This document shows positions 18,159 through 27,205 of a stretch of DNA of 64,000 nucleotides, piece by piece. The notes under the pieces were generated by a model that saw only the letters and a list, made by a program, of their open reading frames with translations, ran no database searches and was not told the origin of the DNA. Made by a program: the position numbers and the translations under genes. Numbering within the stretch: position 1 is the stretch's first letter; the number at the start of each line of letters is the position of its first letter. Source of the DNA: an uncultured Selenomonadaceae bacterium (GTDB lineage: Bacteria; Bacillota; Negativicutes; Selenomonadales; Selenomonadaceae). Location: the NCBI GenBank assembly GCA_905234235.1, contig CAJOHN010000005.1, positions 90,374 through 154,373 of the forward strand, written 5' to 3'.

Positions 18159-19943
18159 TCAATCTACCGAAAGGGTATTGTTACCGATAATTTGTCTTAA
18201 CACATTGAGCTTTTTGAAATTAGGTTTACAGGCTTGCAGGTATTTTTGAATTGTTTTGATATTGGTTGCGTGAATGAGGTTATGAACGGTTGCCGTAACA
18301 AGGATTAGGTTTTGATAATCGTCCGTTCCGCCTTGAGATTTTGGAGTTTTGTGGTGGCAGTGGATTTCGTCCGTTGAAGTGAATTTCTCACCCGTGACAG
18401 CGCATAATCCCTTTTGAGCAAAGTAGAGAGAAATACGGTTGTTCGCATATTCGAGACTTCTGTCGAAAAGCGGTTGACGGAAAAGTTTGAGTTTGATTTC
18501 GTCAATCGCTTCGACTGGTGCCTGATTGCTATTGCACCTTGCAAATTTGTGCTGAACGTAACCGATAGGATAAATAGGCTCATCGGCGAGGTAACGTAGC
18601 ATTGCCGATTTGCCGTAGCGTGTTCGTTCGGACGGAGTAAGTTTTCTTCCCTTTCTGCTGATTCCTTTAAGCCTGTTGGTGATGACAGTCATAATAGCCC
18701 TGTTGAGTTTGCTGGCGTCTTTGCTGATGTTGGTTGCGATTTGGTAATAATTTTGAATTCCCAAAACCATTTTGTTGAAGAGAAAAATTTCTCCGAGCTG
18801 TCCTTTTTCCGGTCGAGGGTTCCTGATTCGTTTAATTTGTTCAACAAGGACTTTACGTTTTGCCGTCAGTTGTTTGTCGCTGATGTGCGACTGTACTACC
18901 TGTTTATTGCCTCTGGAATGGACTTTTATTTTAAAGCCTAAGAATTCGGAATATCTGTGCTTAACGTTGACGACGCGAGTTTTTTCTTGCGAGACTTCCA
19001 ACTTGAGTCTTTCTTTGAGCCATTGCGTGATAGCAATTTTTGTCTTTTCAGCCGCAGTTTTTGTCCTGCAAAAGATACGGAAGTCGTCGGCGTAACGCAC
19101 AATGTACATTTCTTTGAGATTGGTGTTGCGCATAGCTCTGTAAGCGTGACTTTTAATTTTAGTTCCCTTCGCGTTTGTTCTTTGCGAATATTTGTAAACG
19201 ACGGGATTTTCTTCCCAGTTGCTTTCTACCCAATGGTCGAGTTCATTTAGCACAATGTTTGCCAGAAGTGGTGAAATGATTCCGCCTTGCGGTGTTCCTT
19301 TTTGCGGATATATGAGTTTGCCGTCGGGCAGTTTGATAGGGGCTTTGAGCATACGCAAGATTTTTCCGAGTAAGTGTTTATCTCTGATTCCCAGCGTCCA
19401 CATTTGCCGAATTAGTTTTGAGTGGTTGACGTTATCGAAAAATCCCTTGATGTCAAATTCGATAACGTAATGCAGGTGTCCGAGTTGCATTCGCATTCCT
19501 GCTTCTGCAATGGCATTTTCTGCAGAGTGGTTCGGTCTGAAGCCGTGGCTGTGCTTGCTGAAATGAGCTTCACAAATCGGCTCCAATACTTGCTTGAAAC
19601 ATTGCTGAATCATTCTGTCCCAAATGCAAGGGATACCGAGCGGGCGCGTGCTTCCGTTGGGCTTAGGAATGTCCTTCCGTCTGACAGGTTTAGGTCGGTA
19701 GCCTCTTTTTGTGCCAGAAATGATGAAATTGATTTTAGCGGTCACTTCTTCGGGCGAAAGTTTGCCGATGTCCGCGATTGTCAATTTATCCGTTCCGGCG
19801 GTATTGCTCCCTGTGTTGTTCTTGATGTTCCTGTACGCAAGCAGAATATTTTCTCTGCTAAGGACGAGCGGCATTAAGTTTGTGAAGTGTTCGCCGTTCT
19901 TCGCCCGTTCGTACAGGTCGTTGTAAATGTTTTCCTTTGGCAT
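18159..19943 (-). CDS. ltrA: Group II intron reverse transcriptase/maturase/HNH endonuclease, 594 aa
   Basis: Multifunctional LtrA-type protein. RT domain with YIKNNTGS-type motif 1 (RNIKNNTGSNTAGTDK), RPLGIPCIWDRMIQQ, FDIKGFFDNVNH, GTPQGGIISPLLANI and the catalytic MYIVRYADDF. A maturase (X) domain follows (GKSAMLRYLADEP). The C-terminal HNH nuclease reads CAVTGEKF, CHHKTPKSQGGTDDYQNLIL and HNLIHA, so the intron can retrohome with second-strand cleavage. ATG behind GGGGGTG. It lies inside the intron, on the same strand as the host gene. Confidence 0.93.
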   Translation of the reverse strand: MPKENIYNDLYERAKNGEHFTNLMPLVLSRENILLAYRNIKNNTGSNTAGTDKLTIADIGKLSPEEVTAKINFIISGTKRGYRPKPVRRKDIPKPNGSTRPLGIPCIWDRMIQQCFKQVLEPICEAHFSKHSHGFRPNHSAENAIAEAGMRMQLGHLHYVIEFDIKGFFDNVNHSKLIRQMWTLGIRDKHLLGKILRMLKAPIKLPDGKLIYPQKGTPQGGIISPLLANIVLNELDHWVESNWEENPVVYKYSQRTNAKGTKIKSHAYRAMRNTNLKEMYIVRYADDFRIFCRTKTAAEKTKIAITQWLKERLKLEVSQEKTRVVNVKHRYSEFLGFKIKVHSRGNKQVVQSHISDKQLTAKRKVLVEQIKRIRNPRPEKGQLGEIFLFNKMVLGIQNYYQIATNISKDASKLNRAIMTVITNRLKGISRKGRKLTPSERTRYGKSAMLRYLADEPIYPIGYVQHKFARCNSNQAPVEAIDEIKLKLFRQPLFDRSLEYANNRISLYFAQKGLCAVTGEKFTSTDEIHCHHKTPKSQGGTDDYQNLILVTATVHNLIHATNIKTIQKYLQACKPNFKKLNVLRQIIGNNTLSVD

Positions 19944-20593
19944 AAGGCATCACCCCCTTAGGAGTGACCCTTTTGGTCTTGCTCGAATCCTTATTCGATT
20001 GAGTGATTGATATGAAATTGTCAAAGACTTGTGCCCATTCCTCCAGCCCCATTACAGAGCCTTCATAGGTTCGAGCACTACTTTTCAGCGTCGATTCAGC
20101 CGCTTATTTTTCTTCGTCGGCTTACTGAACTGTTCGACGCCTTTCCTTGTTCCGATAATCCTATCTTTGCATATGGCTTTAGGTCTTTGCTATGAGCCTG
20201 TGAGCTTGACAATGCCTGTAACATTGTATGGCTTTCTGTAGGACACATTGAGTCAGCCACACTCACGACGATTTAACGCCAACTGCATTTCTACAGCTTC
20301 GACTTCTAGACCCGTACATTCGCAAATTCGTCAGTCCTTATTCGGGACATTCTAACTATAGCCAATTTGTAGACCTCCGGCATATAGATGACACCAACCG
20401 CCTCCGGTCAGCTTTCCTCGGCTTTAACCGTTAGGGTCATTGTCTGCCGCCTTTACCGAGCTTCGGACGAAATCGCCCGTCGGAGTATTAAGGAGAGCGT
20501 TTTGGGGCGTTACTCCCGCATTCCACTCTTCGGATTATCAGTTCGCTTGATTACTCAAGCGCAACGTCTTTTCAACGTTGAACAAGTCGCACG

Positions 20594-21732
20594 AATCCAG
20601 TCGCAATAGCCGCCGAAGCCGTTACCACAGCGAATGTAAACATCGTGCTTGTTGCCGCAGTATTTTTCAGTGAGCCAAAGATTGGGAACGCCTTCGAGTT
20701 CGGACAGTTCGCGCTGAACCAAATCGCGGTAAAGATTAGACTCAACTTGATTGCCGCAGGTGCCGCCGTGAGTGTTGTAAAGTCGACTTTGCAAGAGCAA
20801 CCCGTTGTTCGGTTTGTACATGAAGAGCTGACGACTGGTCTTTCGATTGTTGAGCGTTTCGGGGTTGTCGGGGTCGGCCGCCGTGAAGACGATAAAAGTC
20901 ACATTGTCGCGAGCGTAGCCGCTACAGCCGCAATTATATTCGCCGTCGACGACGTTGAAGGAGTGGCAAGAGGTCAACATAGAGCCGCGTTGGTCGTTCT
21001 TGGGATTGCTCATGGTGATGAAGTGGCACGGATTAATAGACATGAAAAGCTTGAAGTCGATCTTGCGGGTGGAAAGTTCGTCGGCGAATTGAGCAAAGAG
21101 TTTCTGGAACTCGGAGCCGGCAGAATTGTCGGTGATGCCGAGGGAATCGCAGATAGCCTTGAAAATTCGGCTACGCTTTTTTCGAGGAGCATAGGCAAAG
21201 GGAGCAAGTTGATTGATAGCGTCGATGTATTCTTCGGCTTTGTCATTGGGTCGAGAGAAGAAGCAGACAGCGCGTTCAATCAAAGTGAGTTTATCGCAAT
21301 CGGCGTTCAACTTGACGGGGCGAAGAATGGAATTAGCGAGATTGTGAACGAGAAGATTGTTCGCGGGATTGTTTTTAACCTGCGCGGGTTTGGGTTGCAT
21401 GACTTCATCGGTATGGCGGTCGGCTTCGGGGTCGTCGTTGGTGGCGATAGCGAGGCTGTTAAGATAAGCATATTTGATAGCCATAGTTTGCGCCTTGGCG
21501 ATGCTTTTATCGCCGGAATCTTGCCCGGAACCGAGACCCTTGAGAGTAAGAGTTTCGCCGGATTCGCTGTCAATAAGCGTGATGACAACTTCAACGGTGG
21601 CAAGCTGTTCGACGTTGCCTTTGGCAGTGGTGACCTTTTCGAGCACGTCAGCGGCAGTTGCGTATTTATACTTATGGAAGTCGTTAGTTCCGTTTGAGAA
21701 AATTGAGCAATTTGGGAAATTGAGCTTGAGCG
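20594..21732 (-). CDS. Exon 1: ERF-type single-strand annealing protein with large C-terminal extension
   Basis: NDFHKYKYATAADVLEKV, then LKGLGSGQDSGDKSIAKAQT, MAIKYAYLNSLAIATNDDPE is the ERF core, a phage annealing recombinase. After about residue 150 comes a different, Cys-rich domain (MLTSCHSF, EYNCGCSGYARDN, NTHGGTCGN) that runs to the intron at CDW. No convincing start codon exists in this frame. The true N terminus appears to lie in the other frame, at the end of the DUF3846 gene (FAQAQFPKLLNFLKRN), so a small indel near 21700 probably fused or broke the 5' end. The partner exonuclease lies two genes upstream. Confidence 0.65.
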
Positions 21733-22067
21733 AAATGCCAGAGCAAGTGAACTTCCTCGCGCTCCAGTCCGACGAAACTGCCCTCTTCATCAGATTTCGC
21801 GAAGACGACAGAGCCAAAGATGATCAAGTCGTCATCGATGTAGAGATTGGGGGCAGGATTAGATTTGAGCAAAGCCTCATCGTCGCTCCAAACGTCGAAA
21901 AGCTTGCCGTTGACTTCGATTTGGGTGCAGGTGACGCAATCGCAGTTGATGATTTTGTACAGGTCTTTGAGGACGGTGGCGGGCGAAATGTAGCGGACGT
22001 GCGGGGAAATGGTTCGGGTTTCGTCGTCACATTCGAGAGTAAAAACCCTAAGCGGAGAGCTGTTCAT
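21684..22067 (-). CDS. DUF3846-like protein, 127 aa
   Basis: Pattern: HVRYISPATVLKDLYKIINC, a central VNGKLFDVWSDDEALL, and NLYIDDDLIIFGSVVFAKSDEEG, which resembles DUF3846 proteins of phages and integrative elements. A paralogue sits at 32189-32563 in the neighbouring element with the same block order. The C-terminal 25 residues look more like the start of an ERF protein (AQAQFPKLL), so the gene's own end may have been lost. It overlaps the exonuclease stop by 20 bp. Confidence 0.55.
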   Translation of the reverse strand: MNSSPLRVFTLECDDETRTISPHVRYISPATVLKDLYKIINCDCVTCTQIEVNGKLFDVWSDDEALLKSNPAPNLYIDDDLIIFGSVVFAKSDEEGSFVGLEREEVHLLWHFAQAQFPKLLNFLKRN

Positions 22068-22885
22068 CGATAATCACTTCCTTAACTAGCTTTTGAGCGT
22101 GCGGGCAATTTTCACGAGCGGCGCAGTAACCGAGGCATTTTCTGGCGCCCCAACGTTCGCGGACAGAGCAAACAGGCGGCAAAGTATTCGAGCCGATAGC
22201 CTCGCGCAGAACGTTGGCTTTGTGCTGGAAGTAGAGTTGGAGCCAGTGGTCGCTGATTCTGTTTATCTGAATGATGTAGATTGACTTGGTAATTCCACGT
22301 TCATCGGCAATGCGCAAACCCGAATCGCGGCACAGGGCTTGAATGTACATTCTGCGCACGTTGAAGCCGATGCGTTCGAGCAACATGCGGTAGTAATTCA
22401 GCTGGATAGCCCAGTCGAGTAAGTCACGCACGCCGTCGAAACGGAGTTCATTTCTGAATTTGGGCAAGCCCTTCTTCGCGCCAGTCTTATAGACTTCGCC
22501 TGTGTCAACTTTGGTTTTGTAAATGCCGAGAGCTTTCATGAGCCTGAAACTGGACGTGACTTTCAAATCGCCCAGCACACCGTCATCAGCGTCGAGAATC
22601 TTGCCGAACAAATCGAATTGACCGCTGGTGATGTCATCTTTGAGGCGTTCTTCGGAGAGAATATCGCCTTGAGTGTGCCGCTCGTTGATTGAGTGAACGG
22701 CTTGTCCATGGAGTGCGTAGAGAACGGACGCGGGGTCGACGGCATAATCGCTCGTTTTCTTGAGGAAAGTTTCGCGAGTGCCAGCGATAAGTTCGGTTAC
22801 AGTTGGCTCGGAAAGCTTGCGGTCGAGAGAGTTGGCGACAGCGCGTAAAGTCGGCAGGAACATACAGCGTTGGGTGTGCGGGCAT
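22048..22885 (-). CDS. PD-(D/E)XK (RecB/Cas4-like) exonuclease, frameshift near the start
   Basis: Phage-type exonuclease that would make 3' single strands for the ERF protein. Motifs: ALHGQAVHSINE (His), KILDADDGVLGDLKVTSS (Asp...Asp-x-Lys) and NYYRMLLERIG. A C-terminal cysteine set (CSVRER, CLGYCAARENCPHA) together suggests an iron-sulphur cluster as in Cas4/AddB-type nucleases. The ribosome site GGAGGT precedes an ATG at 22883-22885 (MPAHPTLYVP), but that frame must shift by one base at about 22858 to enter TLRAVANSLDRKL. The alternative is a later ATG or TTG without a ribosome site. Confidence 0.7.
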
Positions 22886-22941
22886 ATAAGCACCTCCAAA
22901 TGAAAAGCTCCGACCACAGTCGCAGTCGGGGCAGATTAAAT

Positions 22942-23214
22942 TCATGACGCAACGGAAAGTTCGTCGTCTTCGTCCTGCTCAATCTGAACTGTGAGATTTC
23001 CGAAGTGCTGTTCGTCGAGCAGGTTGGCGAAGTCGATTTGAGTGAGCGCAACGCTCAGATACTTGACCAGCGTGCGAACTTGCAGAGGATTGAGAGTGAT
23101 ATGGACGGACGTGTTCTTGTTTTTGTCGTCGAGAGCGAGGAAAACGACGTGCCTGTCAAGTCGAATCGTGGCGTCAATGTCCTCGTAGGCGACGCAGTTA
23201 AAGAAAGTGCACAT
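22942..23214 (-). CDS. Hypothetical protein, 90 aa
   Basis: Begins MCTFFNCVAYEDIDATIRL and ends in an acidic tail (QIEQDEDDEL). ATG preceded by AAGGAG. It sits between DUF932 and the exonuclease in the same operon. A short Cys-rich frame (MNLICPDCDCGRSF) starts with ATGA overlap at 22945 and may be a tiny zinc protein leading into the exonuclease start. Function unknown. Confidence 0.5.
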   Translation of the reverse strand: MCTFFNCVAYEDIDATIRLDRHVVFLALDDKNKNTSVHITLNPLQVRTLVKYLSVALTQIDFANLLDEQHFGNLTVQIEQDEDDELSVAS

Positions 23215-23226
23215 AAAATCATCTCC

Positions 23227-24333
23227 TTAAGCGGGAACGGATTCGTATTCGGGCAACGACTGCCAGGACGCGACGGTCGGCGGCGGCAACAGGTTTTGCG
23301 GCATCGGCAGAGACAAAATTTCGCCGCCAATGCGCTCCAAATCGGTCGCTCGTTCGTAAGACTTTGCGATTTTGCTGGCGGCAGTGATGGCGTTGATGAG
23401 CCCGTAGCGCGAATTGTCGGCACCGATGAAGAGTTGGCGCAGTATATCGCCGCGTTCGTTTTCCGTCAGCTGGAATTTATCCGCAAGCAGTTCAACCGAT
23501 TTAACGGGATCGTGCTTGAGCGGGATTTGAGTAGCTTCGCGCAGTTTGTCCACCGTGATAGCAAATTTAGCTTCGTCAACGGCGCAACGAACCACGTCTT
23601 GAACTTTCATGAAAAACGCCTTGTCATCTTGCGCAAGTGTCTCGTCCGAGTACAATTCGTAAGCGGCGTCGTCGGAAACATTGACCTGCCGCCCGACGTG
23701 ATATTTCTTCTGCGCAAGGTCTTTGCAAATCAAGCCATTCTTGCACACGAGGCGGAAGACGAGCGGTTCGACGCGCAAACTGCCGAGTCCCACTTCGCTG
23801 TTTGAAACGACAAAGCCGGCTTGCACCACATCGCCCACTCTGACTTCCGCTTTGAACCGCCGATTGACGACCTTCAAGTAGAGATGAGTGGAAGTGACTT
23901 CGCAAGATTCGATGTTTGCGCCTTTCATCTCGTTGATGACTGGTAAGACTGCCGCGCACAATTCGAGGTTGTCGAGTCGACGATAGCGGTCGGAAAGGAA
24001 CGCACGGACATTGCCGTCGAGGACGCGAATCATGCGGCGTTCGGGCGTTTGATTGAACCAGCGATTAACATTCTGGTCGAGCAGGTCGGGCGCGGTCGTT
24101 TGCATTTTCTGATAATAACGGAACGGAATGTTGAGGCGCGAGGCGATTTGCTGATGAGCAACGTCTCCGACCGTGAAGCTGTAGTTATGCCTGTCGAGCG
24201 ACAAGCGCAGAATCGAGCCGCACGAATCCGACTTCATTTCCAGCGAGCGCGTGTCGGCAAGGAAGTCTTGCCGATTGAGTCTTTGGCGTTGCAGCTCCCT
24301 GCCAAGCTCCGCCAATGTCTTGCCTTGTTTCAA
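23227..24333 (-). CDS. DUF932 phage/plasmid-like protein, 368 aa
   Basis: Contains the DUF932 pattern: FTVGDVAHQQIASRLNIPFR near the N terminus, AFLSDRYRRLDNLEL, GFVVSNSEVGLGSLRVEPLV, and a later NSRYGLINAITAASK. Such proteins accompany recombination genes in phages and plasmids; their biochemical role is unknown. Start set at the TTG (24331-24333), since GGAGGA lies 6 nt before it. It opens the recombination operon and is separated by 16 bp from the small membrane protein upstream. Confidence 0.75.
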   Translation of the reverse strand: MKQGKTLAELGRELQRQRLNRQDFLADTRSLEMKSDSCGSILRLSLDRHNYSFTVGDVAHQQIASRLNIPFRYYQKMQTTAPDLLDQNVNRWFNQTPERRMIRVLDGNVRAFLSDRYRRLDNLELCAAVLPVINEMKGANIESCEVTSTHLYLKVVNRRFKAEVRVGDVVQAGFVVSNSEVGLGSLRVEPLVFRLVCKNGLICKDLAQKKYHVGRQVNVSDDAAYELYSDETLAQDDKAFFMKVQDVVRCAVDEAKFAITVDKLREATQIPLKHDPVKSVELLADKFQLTENERGDILRQLFIGADNSRYGLINAITAASKIAKSYERATDLERIGGEILSLPMPQNLLPPPTVASWQSLPEYESVPA

Positions 24334-24349
24334 AGCTATCTCCTCCAAT

Positions 24350-24547
24350 CTAACTTAAAAGCAACAATAGGATCAAAATTGCCACCGACAGACAGCCTAA
24401 AATTGGATAACACCACCTGATGATTGCTATAAACAGCAAACCTTTAAGCACCGTCGCCACGTCGACTGTCAATATCACCCATTCCAAGACGTTTTCCAAA
24501 ACGCAATCAATTAATGCTCGCACTATTGACTTGCCAATTTTCCTCAC
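24350..24547 (-). CDS. Small membrane protein, 65 aa
   Basis: GTG start in AAGAAGGTGAGG, then a basic helix, TVDVATVLKGLLFIAIIRW and a very hydrophobic C-terminal segment (CLSVAILILLLLLS). At least one, probably two membrane helices. It begins directly after the terminator of the GTPase operon, so it either needs read-through or its own promoter. No function recognised. Confidence 0.4.
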   Translation of the reverse strand: MRKIGKSIVRALIDCVLENVLEWVILTVDVATVLKGLLFIAIIRWCYPILGCLSVAILILLLLLS

Positions 24548-24568
24548 CTTCTTTCTAAATCGCAGACA

Positions 24569-24604
24569 ATATAAAAGCACAGGCACCTTGAACACCTGTG
24601 CTTA
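24569..24604 (-). terminator. Terminator of the GTPase operon
   Basis: The minus strand reads AAGCACAGG, 11-nt loop, CCTGTGCTT then TTAT. It has a 9 bp perfect stem and lies about 35 bp after the 221-residue gene stop. Confidence 0.8.
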
Positions 24605-24637
24605 TTCAAATTTATAGTATGCGATTCAAATAGTCGA

Positions 24638-25303
24638 TTACTTGAGCAATTTGGTATCGTTGCCGCCGCGCAGAGCATTGTTCGCGAAAGTCGGCGAAAT
24701 ATATTGGCTTGCGTTCGTCATCGTGTTTTCGGTGATTCGTTGCACGCTGTCCATCATCTTTGAAAAATCAGCGTCGATTGTCCGCATGAACCGATCCGAC
24801 GTGTCGATAATGTTGTTGAGCTGTTTTTCGACCGCGTTTTCCATAATCGTCCGCGCACGTGTCTCCGTCGGAAATTTTTCGTAAATGCGTTCGAGTTGAG
24901 CCGCCGCCTTGTCCATTGCCGCTTCTTGCAACGCCGAATATTGTTTCTGTTTATCTTCGACCAAAGCCGTTGCGCGTTCGCGAAGTTCGATATTCATGTT
25001 GCCGAGCGAATTTCCGATTGAAACAGTGCACTCCGCCATCGTCCGCTGATATTTTGCAATCGCTTCCATGACCAGAGAGTTTCGCTCAATTTCCTTGCGA
25101 GCAACCATGTCGTCGAGTTCAGCGTTAAATTTCTGGCGGTCGAACTCCAGCTTTTGCATGAATTGCGCCTCTTCCTGCCGGAGTTTTTGATCGTGAGCGG
25201 CGTTTTTGCGTTCCTGATAAAATTTCAGCTGATTGTCAATGATCTCAAGCGGCTTGTCGATAATCGAGCCGCCGACGAGTTTCAAAACTTTCATCAAGCT
25301 CAT
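24638..25303 (-). CDS. Coiled-coil protein, 221 aa (last gene of GTPase operon)
   Basis: Starts MSLMKVLKLVGGSIIDKPLE. Residues about 25-80 are a charged coiled coil (EEAQFMQKLEFDRQKFNAEL), followed by a longer helical part. No membrane segment. The ATG overlaps the preceding stop (ATGA), with GAGGAGG upstream. It ends the tightly coupled chain of genes behind the GTPase, so it is probably a scaffold or partner of the neighbouring helical proteins. Not recognised as a family. Confidence 0.55.
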   Translation of the reverse strand: MSLMKVLKLVGGSIIDKPLEIIDNQLKFYQERKNAAHDQKLRQEEAQFMQKLEFDRQKFNAELDDMVARKEIERNSLVMEAIAKYQRTMAECTVSIGNSLGNMNIELRERATALVEDKQKQYSALQEAAMDKAAAQLERIYEKFPTETRARTIMENAVEKQLNNIIDTSDRFMRTIDADFSKMMDSVQRITENTMTNASQYISPTFANNALRGGNDTKLLK

Positions 25304-25763
25304 AATTTTTTTGCCTCCTCAATTTCGCGGTCGAGCAATTTTGTTTCGCGAATAAATGACATTTCCAGTTGGTCGAGTTGCGCCGGCCAGCGTTGATTCG
25401 TGTCGATTAGTACGCCGAGCGATTCGATTTCCGCGTTGAAAAAAATGAGTCCGTCGATTTGTAGCCCCACGCCTCCAAAAATTTTTGATACCACCGCAAA
25501 AAAATTTTCAGTATCTCACGGCGCGTGGCAACTGGAATTTCCGTGTCGTCGAACAATTTTTTGCACTTCGACCAATGCGCCTCCAGCCATTTGAGTTCGT
25601 AGCGTTTTTTGTACAGTGCGCGGACGCTTTCGTTTTTGTCCTCATACAGGAAGCGGAAAAGTTCGGGATTGCCGCTCAAAACATCTTCGACGAGCTGACG
25701 GCGGCATTCTCGCGTTATCTCGATAAAATTTACGAGCGCAAAAACTTCCCTTTCGCTTTTCAC
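25300..25763 (-). CDS. Helical protein, about 154 aa, with one frameshift
   Basis: The first frame (25763 down to about 25475) reads VNFIEITRECRRQLVEDVLS and onward to FLRWYQKFLEA. At a G4 run near 25470 the next frame continues with GLQIDGLIFFNAEIESLGVL and WPAQLDQLEMSFIRETKLLD to TGA 25300. The two halves together form one plausible helical protein. It overlaps its neighbours at both ends by 4 bp. The shift may be an assembly error in the G-run. Function unknown. Confidence 0.5.
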
Positions 25764-26152
25764 AAGACACCGCCCCCGAATATTTTTTCACGAAGAGCCG
25801 CGTTGAACTCCTCGACTTTTTTCGTGGTGAGGACGCCGATAAAATGCCCGCTCATGTCGAAACTTTTGTTCATGTGCTGTTCAAGGTGCTTGAGCCATTC
25901 GCGGCGCACATCGTCGGCAATCGGTTCCGCCTCTAATTTCTTCATAATCGCGGGCAAATCGTTCGCATAAAAATTTTTGACTTCCCGCGTGTGCGTCGTG
26001 TGCAAGTCGTTGATGAATTCGATTTCGTGCCGATAACTTTTCACGAGCCGCATATAATGTTCCTCGTAATCGAAAAGCATTTCTGCAGTCGTGTCTGAAC
26101 GCGCAGACGATTTTCTGTGAAATTTATCGAAAACACTGCCGCCGCTATTCAT
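25760..26152 (-). CDS. Helical hypothetical protein, 130 aa
   Basis: Predicted all-helical and charged (YMRLVKSYRHEIEFINDLHT, EWLKHLEQHMNKSFDM). Ends with a glycine-rich EKIFGGGVL. No signal peptide. Overlaps the 81-residue gene upstream (8 bp) and the frameshifted gene downstream (4 bp). Part of the GTPase operon; family not recognised. Confidence 0.55.
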   Translation of the reverse strand: MNSGGSVFDKFHRKSSARSDTTAEMLFDYEEHYMRLVKSYRHEIEFINDLHTTHTREVKNFYANDLPAIMKKLEAEPIADDVRREWLKHLEQHMNKSFDMSGHFIGVLTTKKVEEFNAALREKIFGGGVL

Positions 26153-26390
26153 TGCTCTCCTCCAATATCAAGTAAACAAGTTTCGCTTTATTTTGCGTCA
26201 TAAGACGTCTTAGGATATATTCTGCAGTTCCGCTACCGACCGAAGCCACGCGATATTTGCCGTTGCGAATTCCGTCGTGAATGATTTGATAATTTGTTGA
26301 CGCCCGCGGTTTGGGCAATTCGGCACCGAGATAGTTGTCTTCAATGTCGGCGACTAAAGCGTCGATGCTGTCGAATTTTTTGTCGCTCAA
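26145..26390 (-). CDS. Small hypothetical protein, 81 aa
   Basis: The TTG start overlaps the upstream TGA as TTGA, which gives MSDKKFDSIDALVADIEDNY. Middle: NYQIIHDGIRNGKYRVASVG, then SGTAEYILRRLMTQNKAKLV. The longer frame upstream is a shadow of the tail-anchored gene. It may be a small alpha-beta protein. Role unknown. Confidence 0.5.
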   Translation of the reverse strand: MSDKKFDSIDALVADIEDNYLGAELPKPRASTNYQIIHDGIRNGKYRVASVGSGTAEYILRRLMTQNKAKLVYLILEESNE

Positions 26391-27190
26391 CTTATCACGA
26401 AGAATATTATCGCTAGAATCACGACTACCGCCGCGCAAATTAAAATTATCGGACTGCCTTTTTCCTCCGAAGACTTCGGGCTTTGGTTGCGTTTGCCTTG
26501 AAAATGTTCCGTAGCTTTGTCTTGGCGCGATGACGACGGAGGGGGAGTTTTTTTTTGAGCCTCGGCTTGCAGACGATTGATCACGCTTTGCGGCGCAGTG
26601 ATGATTTCGTATTTGCCGTTCTCGAAAATTTTCACAGCGTCGACATTTGAGCAAAAATCTTTCTGTGTGGCAAGACACTGCTCAAAAATTTCAACGTCTC
26701 CGCGCTCATCGGACGGATAAAATTTGTCGAGAGATTTTTTTTCGACGGACTTAATGCCGCAACTTTCGTAGGGCGCAATGACGGTTTCGACGGTTTGACG
26801 CTCCCATTCCGGTGCAAGATTTTTTTTGAACATCTGCCAAAGTTTGGAGTCGCTCACGTCGGGAACGCCACTGCCTTTAAATGCGTAACCGAGAAAAATT
26901 TTGACTTCCCTGTTGCGTTCATCGTGAAGATAATTTTCAGCCTCCGTGCGTTCGTCAGCTGACAGATAATTTTCAGCGAAGTAGCGGAAGTTACACGCAA
27001 TACCCGCGACACAAATTTTGCCGTCAGTGGCGACGACGCGGCGCACGCCGTTTAATATGTCGACGTCGCTCATGGCGGGCAAAATTTTATTCATCGCCCA
27101 CTGAACGTTCAAATCGTCAGGACGCACCGCGAAATTCGTATTGAAGTCGCAGTAAAATGTTCGGCTGTGAATGAGCGGAGCAATTTCCAT
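26387..27190 (-). CDS. C-terminally membrane-anchored protein, 267 aa
   Basis: Residues 1 to about 205 are soluble (RTFYCDFNTNFAVRPDDLN, then HDERNREVKIFLGYAFKGSG). A Pro/Ser/Lys-rich linker (about 210-240) follows. The protein ends with a single hydrophobic helix (PIILICAAVVVILAIIFFVI) and Ser, typical of a tail anchor. The start is ATG behind a weak site, 15 bp after the GTPase stop. The anchor suggests that the GTPase products act at the inner membrane. No enzymatic motif seen. Confidence 0.6.
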   Translation of the reverse strand: MEIAPLIHSRTFYCDFNTNFAVRPDDLNVQWAMNKILPAMSDVDILNGVRRVVATDGKICVAGIACNFRYFAENYLSADERTEAENYLHDERNREVKIFLGYAFKGSGVPDVSDSKLWQMFKKNLAPEWERQTVETVIAPYESCGIKSVEKKSLDKFYPSDERGDVEIFEQCLATQKDFCSNVDAVKIFENGKYEIITAPQSVINRLQAEAQKKTPPPSSSRQDKATEHFQGKRNQSPKSSEEKGSPIILICAAVVVILAIIFFVIS

Positions 27191-27205
27191 TGCGCTAATC
27201 CCTCC

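Larger units (their letters stand above)
18047..20593 (-). mobile_element. Group II intron with intron-encoded protein, about 2.55 kb
   Basis: The 5' end is GTGCGACTTG at 20593 reading leftwards, the canonical bacterial GUGYG start. The 3' end is set at CACTAT (18047), because only this junction keeps the host frame (exon 1 ends in C, exon 2 starts AT-CCC-GAT). Domain V is clear near 18096-18131, and a domain VI hairpin (AAGGC...GCCTT) follows. The encoded protein lies in domain IV. All parts look intact. Boundaries carry an uncertainty of a few bases. Confidence 0.85.

Noticed and set aside
20645..21697. 350-codon plus-strand open frame
   Set aside because: It is antisense to the ERF-containing exon, which has clear domain motifs. 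The long frame reflects codon bias of the real gene.
23005..23805. 266-codon plus-strand open frame
   Set aside because: Antisense to DUF932 and its neighbour, whose motifs are clear.
26391..26678. N-terminal extension of the 81-aa gene
   Set aside because: The extended frame is antisense-free but overlaps the tail-anchored gene in another frame. The TTGA coupling at 26388-26390 explains the start better.
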